A stretch of DNA of 49,738 nt from a virus. The DNA lies in the IMG/VR virus record IMGVR_UViG_3300031566_000066, positions 1-49,738 of that record. One strand, written 5' to 3'. Position 1 is the first letter of the stretch; each line of letters begins with the position of its first letter. The notes under the pieces were generated by a model. It was not told where the DNA came from and made no database searches. It saw only the letters and a program-made list of their open reading frames with translations. Positions 32,323-39,533 of the stretch are shown here, one piece after another. The position numbers were made by a program, and so were the translations under genes.

Positions 32323-32860
32323 GCTCACCCCGATCCAAGCCATTTCCTTCCTCCGCTCCTGCGTCAATGGGGGCGAGCGGCTCAACGACGAGGACAACGC
32401 GATGATCGACGCCGCCCTCGCCGAACTGAAGGAACCCATCGTGCGGGTCGGTGTTGCCGTCCTGATCAGCCGTGACGGCAAGTGGCTCATGCACAAGCGC
32501 AAGGGTTCGCACGGGCCGGGCACATGGTCGTTCCCAGGCGGCCACATTGATTTCGGAGATACGCCCGAGGCCGCGTGCCGGCGCGAGGTCTTGGAGGAGA
32601 CCGGGCTGGAGGTCGGCTACTGCGAGCCCTACCGCTACCTGCCCTACGCGAACGCCAACTTTGTCGAAGGCAAGCAGTACATCACCCTGTTCTTCGTCGC
32701 CGAGTACATCGGGGGCGTGCCCAAGGTCATGGAGCCCGACAAGTGTGACGGCGACTGGATCTGGGTTGACCCGGTGGACCCCCCGAAGCCTTTGTTCGGG
32801 GCGCTGTCCGACTGTTGGGACGAACTCGTGAATTCGACCGGACCGTTTGGGAGTGAGTGA
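32315..32860 (+). CDS. Nudix hydrolase
   Basis: This is a 181-residue protein. The Nudix box spans residues 75-98 (GGHIDFGDTPEAACRREVLE and onward), with Asp in place of the first box Glu and the catalytic REVLEETG intact. Nudix enzymes cleave nucleoside diphosphates linked to another group, so likely roles are nucleotide pool cleaning, (d)NTP hydrolysis or cofactor/mRNA-cap turnover. There is an extra ~45-residue helical N-terminus. It overlaps the next frame by one base. Confidence 0.9.
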   Translation: MNKLTPIQAISFLRSCVNGGERLNDEDNAMIDAALAELKEPIVRVGVAVLISRDGKWLMHKRKGSHGPGTWSFPGGHIDFGDTPEAACRREVLEETGLEVGYCEPYRYLPYANANFVEGKQYITLFFVAEYIGGVPKVMEPDKCDGDWIWVDPVDPPKPLFGALSDCWDELVNSTGPFGSE

Positions 32861-32971
32861 TGCGGCTGGCAATTCTCAGCGACACGGGCCGAGTACCTCA
32901 AGTGGGCGGTGTTTCTGCTCACGGCTGAGGACTATCACGCAGGCAAAGCGAAAGTAGGAAACGATGAGTAG
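32860..32971 (+). pseudogene. remnant: metallophosphoesterase start joined to another gene's end
   Basis: ATG 32860 encodes MRLAILSDT, the typical first strand of a calcineurin-like metallophosphoesterase, but then stops at 32926. From about 32888 another frame reads like a normal C-terminus (AEYLKWAVFLLTAEDYHAGK) and stops at 32971, overlapping the next start by eight bases. The two pieces are out of frame, as expected from an internal deletion. A sequencing error is possible but would not restore a full enzyme. Confidence 0.6.
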
Positions 32972-33395
32972 ACTGAAGATCAACGAGCTTCGTTTTACAG
33001 AGGGCCACATCTGGCTGTACCTGGGTGATGACCGAGAGCGGCAGCGTGGGCAGATCCTCGGGTCGTTGGTGACGCCCATGAGCGAGCGCAGCCGGGTGTA
33101 CGCCGACCTTCAGGCTTTGGAGACGGTCACTAGGGTGTATTTCAGGAAGCCCTGCGTGGTGCTCAACGTCCGCCTGGACGACGACCTACTCAACCTCGGG
33201 TACGGCATCCGCTTGTACGCCGAGTTGGCCAAGGTAGCGGCCGAGCGATTCAAGGCACCCATCGTGAGCGGCGCGTATGTTGGATCGGTCACCAGTAGCG
33301 ACGCCCTGCGCACCTGGGCCTCCAAGCGGTTGGCCGACCGCGTTATCGTTCAGGGGGAGTCCGCGTGGGGTGGGGCTATCAAGAAATCTCCATGA
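32964..33395 (+). CDS. hypothetical protein, possible GNAT-like fold
   Basis: This is a 143-residue protein starting at ATG 32964. Residues ~70-125 (GYGIRLYAELAKVAAERFK, then VSGAYVGSVTSSDALRTWASKR) follow a pattern like a GNAT acetyltransferase: a turn, a helix, then a strand and a (T)SS-A-x-W segment. The acetyl-CoA loop is not canonical, so this is tentative. It is intact although gene remnants lie on both sides. Confidence 0.6.
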   Translation: MSRLKINELRFTEGHIWLYLGDDRERQRGQILGSLVTPMSERSRVYADLQALETVTRVYFRKPCVVLNVRLDDDLLNLGYGIRLYAELAKVAAERFKAPIVSGAYVGSVTSSDALRTWASKRLADRVIVQGESAWGGAIKKSP

Positions 33396-33401
33396 CGCGT
33401 T

Positions 33402-33581
33402 GTGAAGCCCAGACGACAATGCGCCAAGTGCCCATGGAAGGTCGGGACGGACCCGCACGACATTCCCAACGGCTATTGCGAGACGAAGCATGCGGCGTTG
33501 AGCAAGACCATTGCGGAGCCTGGGAGGGTCAGCACGGGGACTCTCCACATCATGGCTTGTCACTTGGCTTCGCTCGTGTAG
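33402..33581 (+). pseudogene. truncated DUF6283-like gene
   Basis: GTG 33402 opens a 59-residue frame with CAKCPWK, IPNGYC and ending near IMACH, the pattern of DUF6283-type small Cys/His proteins. Family members normally continue for another ~20-40 residues with a second Cys. Here a TAG follows nine codons after MACH and the reading then continues in the same frame as a different gene's tail. Confidence 0.5.
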
Positions 33582-33809
33582 CCGTACACCTCCCTCGGGT
33601 GCGAGATCTTGGCCGAGCGGGTGAAACACCTTCGGCCCAGGCTCCACTGTTTCGGCCACGTCCACGAGGGGTTCGGGCGGGTCTTCAGCCGCGGGACTTG
33701 GTTTGTGAACGCTGCCTGCAACACGCGAGGGCACTACACGCGAGATCACGAGGCCGGGTTGACCCGGATGCACATGGCGATCCGAGACGCCACCCTGTTC
33801 GACCTCTGA
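33582..33809 (+). pseudogene. C-terminal fragment of a metallophosphoesterase
   Basis: In the same frame, right after the TAG, 75 codons read as the end of a calcineurin-like phosphoesterase: PRLHCFGHVHEGFGR (the final metal-binding GHxH motif) and FVNAACNTRG. The N-terminal catalytic part is missing here, while a matching start-like fragment (MRLAILSDT) sits ~700 bases upstream. No ribosome-binding site or proper start codon supports translation on its own. Confidence 0.6.
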
Positions 33810-33810
33810 C

Positions 33811-33823
33811 GGTACAGTGGGCC
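33811..33823 (+). promoter_or_regulatory. start-proximal -10-like element, RNase HII gene
   Basis: GGTACAGT with GGGCC leads straight into ATG 33824. TACAGT (33813-33818) is five bases before the start. It belongs to the same subclass as the 27719 element (CTGACRGGTACART). Confidence 0.6.
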
Positions 33824-34498
33824 ATGTTGATCGGGATCGATGAAGCGGGTCGCGGGCCTGTGCTCGGGCCGATGGTCCTGGGCATCTGCGTGATCGCCCC
33901 GGAGAAGGTGATCGAATTCAAGGAGCTTGGGATCACTGACTCCAAGAAATTCGGCAGCGGGGCCAAAGGCCACGCCAAGCGGGCCGCACTACGCGACAAA
34001 ATCATCGGTCTATCCGATACCTGGGCGGTCGAGATCGCCGAGCCCGAGAAGGTGGACGATTGGGTCGAGAGGCGGTCGCTGAACGAGTTGGAGCGGCACA
34101 TGGCTGAGAAGCTCCTGAGAGCCGTAGGGGCGGGCCCTGGCGACTTCATAGTCTGCGACGGCGAGGGTCTCTTCGGCCCTCTCCGTGCCTTCTGGCCCGG
34201 TCTGAGGGCCGAGAACAAGGCAGACGTGCATTACGTGTCCGTGGCGGCTGCTTCCATCCTGGCGAAGTGGAGGCGGGACCACGAGATGCTCAAGATGAGC
34301 CAGAAGTACGAGGCTGAGGGCTACCCGCCGCTGAAGGGCGGAGGCTACGTCAACGCGGGGGCGATCAAATTCATGGAGGACTACATGGAGGCCAACGGTG
34401 AGCTTCCTCCAGAGGCCCGCAAATCGTGGAAATGGCAGCGCACGCGAGGCACCGCGCTGCCCGGAGGCAACATTCTCGATCTGTTTCCGGCTTCGTAG
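33824..34498 (+). CDS. rnhB: ribonuclease HII
   Basis: This is a 224-residue protein that removes ribonucleotides or RNA primers from RNA-DNA hybrids. The N-terminus IGIDEAGRGPVLGPMV carries the metal-binding Asp6 and Glu7 with the GRG motif. Further family residues lie at FIVCDGEG and HYVSVAAASILAKWRRD. ATG 33824 is chosen by homology to the family start and the promoter-like element, as the upstream extension is a remnant region. It probably helps phage replication. Confidence 0.93.
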   Translation: MLIGIDEAGRGPVLGPMVLGICVIAPEKVIEFKELGITDSKKFGSGAKGHAKRAALRDKIIGLSDTWAVEIAEPEKVDDWVERRSLNELERHMAEKLLRAVGAGPGDFIVCDGEGLFGPLRAFWPGLRAENKADVHYVSVAAASILAKWRRDHEMLKMSQKYEAEGYPPLKGGGYVNAGAIKFMEDYMEANGELPPEARKSWKWQRTRGTALPGGNILDLFPAS

Positions 34499-34507
34499 TA
34501 GGCCGGT

Positions 34508-34524
34508 TTGGCGTAAGCAGGGGT
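34508..34524 (+). promoter_or_regulatory. start-proximal element TTGGCGTAAGCAGGGGT
   Basis: TTGGCG, TAAGCA (34514-34519) and GGGGT touch ATG 34525. It has the same geometry as the 31811 and 37934 copies. Confidence 0.7.
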
Positions 34525-35325
34525 ATGAGGATCTATCTCGTCCGTCATGGTCAGTCTCAGTCCAATGCCGATTGGACCGTCAACCAGCGCGTCGCCGACC
34601 ACGCGATCGAATTGACCGACGCCGGCCATGAGCAGGCGAAGGCCGCTGGGACGGCTTTGGCCGTACACCTCCATGACTCCCTGGTCAGTCCGTTCTCGGC
34701 GGGAGCGCCTCGGACCATCCCGAAGGTTCGCCTTTGGCACAGCCCCTACATGCGCACGCGTCAGACCGCAGCCGGCCTGGAGGAGACCTGCCTCCTGCCG
34801 CAACTGAACGACGGCATTCCGACTGAATACCGGATCCCCGAGAAGAGTGGGAGTGACACCCTCCATCATTCGATCCGCAAGCCCGGGGACTCCTGGTTCT
34901 ACGACAAGCGCGAGCACATGCTCTTGGCTGAGCAGCAGTTCGGCCTGTTCGATGGGCTCAACGACGACGAGCGCGAGAAGCAGTTCCCGAAGGAGCACGC
35001 CTACTACCAGAAGTGTCGTGCGTTTGAGGGCAAAATGTGGCCCAAGATGCCGCAGGGAGAGTCCCGCTTTGAAGTTTGCCAGCGGGTCCACCAGTCGTTC
35101 GGCACCTTCCACCGCGACGCTGCCCGGCACGGCATCGAGAACATCGTGGTCGTCGGGCACGGCACGACCAACCGCGCCTTCGTGACGATGTGGCTGCACA
35201 AGCCGTGGGAGTGGATGCACCAGGAGCCGAACCCGCTCAACACCTCGATTCGATTGATCGTGGACGGCGAGGACAAGGGCTACATTTTCGACGGCTTCAA
35301 GGGAGGGCAACATGCGGGGCAGTGA
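34525..35325 (+). CDS. histidine phosphatase family protein
   Basis: This is a 266-residue protein of the phosphoglycerate-mutase-like histidine phosphatase superfamily. The phospho-acceptor motif VRHGQSQSN is at residues 6-14, RTRQTA near 75 and the second catalytic His in VVVGHGTTN near 212. An insert of ~80 residues between the core motifs is larger than in simple members. The physiological substrate (phosphosugar, nucleotide or phosphoprotein) cannot be told. The start is fixed by the element upstream. It overlaps the next gene by 14 bases. Confidence 0.85.
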   Translation: MRIYLVRHGQSQSNADWTVNQRVADHAIELTDAGHEQAKAAGTALAVHLHDSLVSPFSAGAPRTIPKVRLWHSPYMRTRQTAAGLEETCLLPQLNDGIPTEYRIPEKSGSDTLHHSIRKPGDSWFYDKREHMLLAEQQFGLFDGLNDDEREKQFPKEHAYYQKCRAFEGKMWPKMPQGESRFEVCQRVHQSFGTFHRDAARHGIENIVVVGHGTTNRAFVTMWLHKPWEWMHQEPNPLNTSIRLIVDGEDKGYIFDGFKGGQHAGQ

Positions 35326-35671
35326 TGAGACCGTGCTCTCTCTGACCACCACCCCAGGGGTCGTGGCGGCCCAGGTCTACCGGCACTCTCGGAGGTCGGC
35401 ATCGAGCGCGGGGGACGTGAAGCTCTATGGCCTCCTCGATTCGGTTTGCAAGCTCGCGTGTCTCGTGGACGAACCCGCGATGCGGGTGAACGTGGGCGAT
35501 CTCGGAGTCAGTACGCTCCGTCGAGACGACGGTGCGTACCTGATCGTTGCCCACCAGCGGCACCACCCCATCGTGAAATCCGTGAGCCGCCTGCTCCGGC
35601 GGCGCATGGCGAAGCTGTCTCAGATCGAGGTGCCTCTCGACACCTCCTGCTTCACGGGAGGTGCTCGGTGA
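35312..35671 (+). CDS. hypothetical protein
   Basis: This is a 119-residue protein. A helix (VKLYGLLDSVCKLACLVDE) followed by alternating strands (MRVNVGDLGVSTLRRDDGAYLIV) and a basic helix gives a profilin/roadblock-like pattern, but this is weak. It overlaps the phosphatase gene by 14 bases and the next by four (GTGA). Confidence 0.6.
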   Translation: MRGSDETVLSLTTTPGVVAAQVYRHSRRSASSAGDVKLYGLLDSVCKLACLVDEPAMRVNVGDLGVSTLRRDDGAYLIVAHQRHHPIVKSVSRLLRRRMAKLSQIEVPLDTSCFTGGAR

Positions 35672-35787
35672 TCGGCGAGCTTATAGACTCCTACCTCCTC
35701 GCGCAGCGCAAGCTGGTCCACAGCACGGGGGAGTCGTCGTGGTCTGTCGTGGACAAGGAGAGGCGGGTCGAGCGTGACCCCTGGTAA
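35668..35787 (+). CDS. short 39-residue protein
   Basis: GTG 35668 overlaps the previous stop (GTGA) and the frame overlaps the next gene by 14 bases. The peptide (VIGELIDSYLLAQRKLVHST at the start) is amphipathic and charged. It is a plausible small coupled gene but too short to classify. Confidence 0.5.
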   Translation: MIGELIDSYLLAQRKLVHSTGESSWSVVDKERRVERDPW

Positions 35788-35959
35788 GACGATCAAGGGC
35801 ACGCCCAAGGTGGTATATGCGTACCAGTGCCCATGCGGGCACCGCTGGACAGAGGACTACGGGTGCTCATGGGACATGACGGCCTATGAGCCCAACGAGG
35901 AGGACATGGTTGAGTGTCCGAAGTGCGGCAAGGAATACGAATTGGAGTTTGAGGAGTGA
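35774..35959 (+). CDS. zinc-ribbon protein
   Basis: This is a 61-residue protein from GTG 35774. CPCGHRW and CPKCGKEY form a two-knuckle zinc ribbon separated by an acidic loop. Such ribbons bind nucleic acids or proteins. It overlaps the winged-helix-like gene downstream by four bases. Confidence 0.7.
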   Translation: MTPGKTIKGTPKVVYAYQCPCGHRWTEDYGCSWDMTAYEPNEEDMVECPKCGKEYELEFEE

Positions 35960-36450
35960 AGTGGAAATTCGACGGGCGCACCTATGACCCCGAGCACGAT
36001 TTTGCTCGCCTCAAGGGCCAGCTTGCCAAGGTGCTTGGCATTTTGCTCGACGGGAAACACCACACCACCGACGAGCTTAGGGCGAGGTGCGGGTCTGCGG
36101 GAGATTCCAGAGTCCGAGATTTACGGAAACGTGCGTTCGGGGGCTTTGACATTGACACTTCACGGATTTCAGAGGGGAGCCCCCACCATCACCACATCCT
36201 CGATCTGGACTCGGCGGACCCGGCGTTCGTTGCCGAGATTTTGGAGGGGAAACTCAAGCTCCCGCCCAAACCCAAGATTGAGTTACCTGACGACCTTCGC
36301 GGAGCACTCGCAAATCTTGTAGAGCAGCTTCCCGAAGGCAAACCTCTGGCGAAGGCGTACACGGCGGTGAAGCGGCTACTCGTTAAGGCGGAGGAGCCGG
36401 AGCCGGAGCCGGAGCCGGATGACAGCGACCCTTATTCGCTTTGGACCTGA
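35956..36450 (+). CDS. winged-helix-like protein with Pro-Glu repeat tail
   Basis: This is a 164-residue protein from GTG 35956. Residues ~22-70 (KVLGILLDGKHHTTDELRAR then SRVRDLRKRAFGGFDID) look like a winged helix that reads DNA. It includes HHHH (~76-80), then a helical part, and ends in a PEPEPEPE run. It could be a regulator of the surrounding genes. The assignment rests on pattern only. Confidence 0.55.
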   Translation: MKWKFDGRTYDPEHDFARLKGQLAKVLGILLDGKHHTTDELRARCGSAGDSRVRDLRKRAFGGFDIDTSRISEGSPHHHHILDLDSADPAFVAEILEGKLKLPPKPKIELPDDLRGALANLVEQLPEGKPLAKAYTAVKRLLVKAEEPEPEPEPDDSDPYSLWT

Positions 36451-36468
36451 TCTTTAGCGCGCAGATCT

Positions 36469-36504
36469 TTGCGCACTGGAAGAAGGTGCGGCATTCTCAA
36501 TTAC
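36469..36504 (+). promoter_or_regulatory. promoter-like region before the hydroxylase gene
   Basis: TTGCGC (36469-36474) and CATTCT (36492-36497) are spaced 17 bases apart and end seven bases before ATG 36505. This would give a nearly leaderless mRNA. No Shine-Dalgarno sequence is visible within 15 bases of the start. Confidence 0.4.
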
Positions 36505-37293
36505 ATGAGGGATCCTCGTGTAGAACGTTTGGCGTCGAACGTTCCGCACTGGTACTCCCCAGCGTTGCATCTGATGTGGACTTTGGGGGGCTTGTGCGGG
36601 ATGGGCATTGCGGCACTTTGGCTTCGGCCGGCGGGGCCCGTTCCGTGGACGGCGTGGTTGGCTTTTGCCCTCGCACTGTTCGCCGGCAACCTAGTTGAGT
36701 ACCTGCTTCATCGCTTTCCCATGCACCGACGGTGGAAGCTGACAAAGGGTTTCTTCCGAAACCACACGATCATGCACCATCGCTACTTCACGGAACGGGC
36801 GATGCCAATGGAGAGGGGCATCGACGTGCTCTACATCGTCCACAGCGCCAACGTGGCGGTGTTCTCGTTCGGGGTGTTCGCCCTGGGCTTCGGTGTGGTG
36901 TGGTCGGTCGTGGGCCCGCACGAGGCCGCTCTCGCGGGCGCCGCCCTCGCGCTGTACGGGCTGTGGACCGAGGTTGTGCATCTGTCCTTCCATTTCCCCG
37001 AGGCTTGGATGGAGAAGCCTGTGCTTCGGTCCCGTGCCTACCAGTGGATGAAGCGTCACCACCAGCTTCACCACGACCCGAGGGTCATGCGGAAGTGGAA
37101 TTTCAACGTCGGAATTCCTGCCTTCGACCTGATCTTCGGCACTCTTGCCCCCGCCGAGGAGATGGCGAATGTGGGTCGGAGGGAACCGATCTCGATCGAT
37201 GTGGTCGAGAGTGTCCCCCTCGTCGCTGCTCCCGCGCTGGCTCCCGTGGCAAAGCCTTCGCCAGAGCTTGACTCCATTCAGCCTGTCCTCTAG
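36505..37293 (+). CDS. fatty acid hydroxylase/sterol desaturase superfamily membrane protein
   Basis: ATG 36505 gives 262 residues. Four hydrophobic segments (~20-40, 48-66, 112-135, 140-160) fit a multi-pass membrane enzyme. The di-iron histidine boxes are present: HRFPMH (69-74), HTIMHH (87-92), HLSFH (159-163) and HHQLHH (185-190). This superfamily hydroxylates or desaturates lipids with O2, so the phage could alter host membrane lipids. The C-terminal ~45 residues are Pro/Val-rich. Such genes are rare in phages. Confidence 0.85.
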   Translation: MRDPRVERLASNVPHWYSPALHLMWTLGGLCGMGIAALWLRPAGPVPWTAWLAFALALFAGNLVEYLLHRFPMHRRWKLTKGFFRNHTIMHHRYFTERAMPMERGIDVLYIVHSANVAVFSFGVFALGFGVVWSVVGPHEAALAGAALALYGLWTEVVHLSFHFPEAWMEKPVLRSRAYQWMKRHHQLHHDPRVMRKWNFNVGIPAFDLIFGTLAPAEEMANVGRREPISIDVVESVPLVAAPALAPVAKPSPELDSIQPVL

Positions 37294-37336
37294 GGTATCC
37301 GCCGTGAGCTTCTCGTTCGTCCGGGGTCCGCCGTGA

Positions 37337-37360
37337 CCAGTTTCCATCAACGGAAACTGG
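37337..37360 (+). promoter_or_regulatory. 9-bp hairpin next to a start codon
   Basis: CCAGTTTCC (37337-37345) and GGAAACTGG (37352-37360) form a perfect 9-bp stem with a six-base loop, ending three bases before ATG 37364. It would hide the region before the start, so it could control translation or be a protein-binding operator. No other ribosome-binding site is present. Confidence 0.6.
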
Positions 37361-37363
37361 TAC

Positions 37364-37672
37364 ATGAGCAACTCAACCCCGAACCAAAACAAGAACCACA
37401 ACCCCAACGCCCGTGAGGGCTTCCGACGAGAGATCGTCGGGTATCGCCTCGTGGCGATGCGCGCCGATCAGGTAGACGAGATCGCAAGGGCCGAGGGCCG
37501 AGGGGACAACCCCAACGTCGCGGACAAGCGGCTGCGCTGCCGCTGGTGCTTCCTGAAGGGAGGTATCGAAGGCAGTCATTTCTGCCGTTGGCGGACGGAG
37601 GCCAACAAGCATGCCCCGCCCGACGGCGGGCCGGTGCGGCGCGTCCCCATCTACAGGTGGGTGAAGGACTAG
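37364..37672 (+). CDS. small basic Cys-containing protein
   Basis: This is a 102-residue protein with an Asn-rich start, a charged helix and CRWCFLKGGIEGSHFCRW (~58-75), probably a small zinc site. It follows directly after the hairpin. The stop overlaps the stop of the minus-strand gene by four bases (convergent ends). The function is unknown. Confidence 0.65.
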   Translation: MSNSTPNQNKNHNPNAREGFRREIVGYRLVAMRADQVDEIARAEGRGDNPNVADKRLRCRWCFLKGGIEGSHFCRWRTEANKHAPPDGGPVRRVPIYRWVKD

Positions 37673-37896
37673 ACCAACCCCAAGGCCACGAGCCATGACG
37701 GGTGCCCGTGATGGCATCGCCCGTCGGGCTCGACGCGGCAGCCATCGGTGGCGTCCACCACGGAGTCGTAGACCCACCGTTCGATCTGATCGTCCGCAGG
37801 GCGCGGCTCGGTGGGCTCAGGCCACCCTCCCGCTTGCCGCCGTTGGTCGTCGGAGTAGCGGTCCGCGACTCGCTGTGCGATTTCGGAATCGTCCAT
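37669..37896 (-). CDS. small minus-strand phage protein (VEPDGxCxHGxPSW family)
   Basis: It runs from ATG at 37896 to TAG at 37669, 75 residues, and is the only supported minus-strand gene in the window. The C-terminus ATDGCRVEPDGRCHHGHPSW matches a short protein family I have seen in phages of GC-rich hosts, with Cys and His residues suited to metal binding. The start is set by an excellent minus-strand copy of the start-proximal element. It is convergent with the 37364 gene and divergent from 37951. Confidence 0.75.
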   Translation of the reverse strand: MDDSEIAQRVADRYSDDQRRQAGGWPEPTEPRPADDQIERWVYDSVVDATDGCRVEPDGRCHHGHPSWLVALGLV

Positions 37897-37913
37897 ACCC
37901 CTGATTACGCCAT
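37897..37913 (-). promoter_or_regulatory. minus-strand start-proximal element
   Basis: Read on the minus strand, ATGGCG, TAATCA (37907-37902) and GGGGT touch ATG 37896. It keeps the spacing and G-run of the plus-strand copies, which argues that the element is functional and not part of coding sequence. Confidence 0.7.
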
Positions 37914-37933
37914 GTCCCCCGTTTCCGAAACGG

Positions 37934-37950
37934 TTGGCGTAAGATAGGGT
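37934..37950 (+). promoter_or_regulatory. start-proximal element TTGGCGTAAGATAGGGT
   Basis: TTGGCG, TAAGAT (37940-37945) and AGGGT touch ATG 37951. TAAGAT is a good -10 hexamer. It sits back to back with the minus-strand copy, 20 bases away, forming a divergent pair. Confidence 0.75.
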
Positions 37951-38181
37951 ATGGAAAGACGCAAACGAGTGATTCAAAAACGCAAGGCCAAGCAGCGCAA
38001 GGTGGACGAGGCCCTTCCCCTGTCTCGCAACGGGTACTGGGGTGCGGGCAAGGGAGATGGCAAGAACCACCCCGAGCGAGGATCCAAGCTGATCTTCAAG
38101 AAGGGCACCGCCGCCATTGCCGGAGCATGGCAGCCGGGGAGTCCGCTTGATCCCCCTGAAGCTCCCGAGGCACAGCCCTAA
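37951..38181 (+). CDS. small basic hypothetical protein
   Basis: This is a 76-residue protein. The first 20 residues are Arg/Lys-rich (RRKRVIQKRKAKQRKV), suggesting nucleic acid binding. The rest is Gly/Pro-rich. It follows the start-proximal element and overlaps the next gene by one base (TAATG). Confidence 0.7.
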   Translation: MERRKRVIQKRKAKQRKVDEALPLSRNGYWGAGKGDGKNHPERGSKLIFKKGTAAIAGAWQPGSPLDPPEAPEAQP

Positions 38182-38516
38182 TGGCGAAGAAGGCGAATCC
38201 TGGGCCCTGTCGTTTCGACCCCTCGGCGCGAGGGGCCAAGAAGCTCGTGCTCTGCACGGCGATGGACAAGTACCTCGTCGGCAATAGTTGGGGCCGCCGG
38301 AGCCGCGGGCTGTACATGATGGACAACCTCATGCACATGGCAACGGGCGTGACGACGAACATGGGGCCGTACTATCGGGATGGGGCCAAGGACAACGGAG
38401 TCCTGTTGAATTTCTGCCCGTGGTGCGGATCCGATCTGGTGAAGAACTGGCACGAGCCCGCCATCGCGGATAAGGAAGCCCGGATCGCCAAGAAGACGCG
38501 GAAGAAGGCGGGCTAG
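38181..38516 (+). CDS. hypothetical protein with CPWC pair
   Basis: This is a 111-residue basic protein. A conserved-looking core (LYMMDNLMHMATGV) is followed by NFCPWCGSDL, a zinc-binding or redox CxxC pair, and a Lys-rich helix at the end. It is cotranscribed with 37951. Confidence 0.65.
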   Translation: MAKKANPGPCRFDPSARGAKKLVLCTAMDKYLVGNSWGRRSRGLYMMDNLMHMATGVTTNMGPYYRDGAKDNGVLLNFCPWCGSDLVKNWHEPAIADKEARIAKKTRKKAG

Positions 38517-38567
38517 GCGCACGCCCCTAGTCTGCCTATGCGCTTGCCACGGATAGGAGCAGCGCCC

Positions 38568-39485
38568 ATGCAGAACGCGACAGAACGGGAGTACAACGAG
38601 GCTGTTAGCCGGGGAGGCCGGCAAAAGCGGGTCATGCAGACGAAGCGCACCTTCGACGTGGTTTGGTCTGACCGGGGCACGGAGGTGGCGACCAAGAGCG
38701 AGATCCTGTCTCGGGGCAAGGTTCAGAGCGTCTCTTACTCCGTCAACCCCTCCTATCTCGGCAGGACCGCCGGCCGGCTCGATGGTGCTCGCAAGCACCA
38801 ACTGATGCCGCAGGAGGTTCGTCGGAAGATCCCCGATCTGTATTCCCAGGACGAGGTGGAAGATCCGATCGTCCAGGTCAAATTCTTCAGCCCCTATGCG
38901 AACATGGTCTGGCTCGTCACCGAATTCGATGGCAAGGACACCATGTTTGGTTGGGCTGACCTGGGCATGGGGATGGGCGAGCTTGGCTATATTAGCCTCC
39001 GTGAGCTTGACAACCTCCACCGTGGCGGGCTCCCGATGGTCGAGCGCGACCTCTATTTCAAGCCGAAGCGCCTGTCCCAAGCCAAGGTGCAAGAGCGGCG
39101 CGGCTCCTCCGAGGCGAAGCTGCGAGCTTCTCTTGTTCGTACTGCCTACGAGAACCCCGAGCTTCGTGGCGACCTGCTCCCGCTGCTCAAGGAGGGCTCG
39201 CGTGTCGGCGATACCACATGGCGGAAGATGCTCACGGAACTCAAACGAGGCGTCGCAGGCTCGTGGAGTTTCGACGGCCGCGCGATCCAAGACCTGACGA
39301 ACTGGCTGGTGGAGAATGGTGCAACGCCGCTCACCGCCTCGTCGCGTTTTTCCAAAGGCGAGCAGATCAACTTCCAACTCGGGTCGATCAGCATTGAGGC
39401 GCACCAGGGAAATTTCATGGGGCCCTTCACTCAGGTCGCTTCGCAGAAGGGCGTATGGCGGGGCACGCCATACCTGGGAGACTGA
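38568..39485 (+). CDS. DUF2958-domain protein with LPLLKE motif
   Basis: ATG 38568 is preferred because AGGAG (38555-38559) is eight bases upstream. ATG 38538 would add ten residues. Residues ~95-165 (KFFSPYANMVWLVTEFDG, then GWADLG and ELGYISLREL) match DUF2958, found on phages and plasmids and sometimes linked to antirestriction loci. Right after it comes LRASLVRTAYENPELR then LLPLLKE, very close to the segment in the 3351 protein. The C-terminal ~90 residues are unrecognised. Confidence 0.75.
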   Translation: MQNATEREYNEAVSRGGRQKRVMQTKRTFDVVWSDRGTEVATKSEILSRGKVQSVSYSVNPSYLGRTAGRLDGARKHQLMPQEVRRKIPDLYSQDEVEDPIVQVKFFSPYANMVWLVTEFDGKDTMFGWADLGMGMGELGYISLRELDNLHRGGLPMVERDLYFKPKRLSQAKVQERRGSSEAKLRASLVRTAYENPELRGDLLPLLKEGSRVGDTTWRKMLTELKRGVAGSWSFDGRAIQDLTNWLVENGATPLTASSRFSKGEQINFQLGSISIEAHQGNFMGPFTQVASQKGVWRGTPYLGD

Positions 39486-39533
39486 TTAGTTCAGATCCGT
39501 GCGCCCACGCACAGATCGAGTTAAATTCGATGG

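Noticed and set aside
33365-33823. N-terminal extension of RNase HII
   Set aside because: The extension reads as shadow of two gene remnants. The family start MLIGIDEAGRG is at 33824 right after a promoter-like element.
37441-37777. Alternative long minus-strand frame across the small Cys-protein gene
   Set aside because: It runs opposite to a gene with a good start signal and reads as Arg/Pro-rich shadow sequence.
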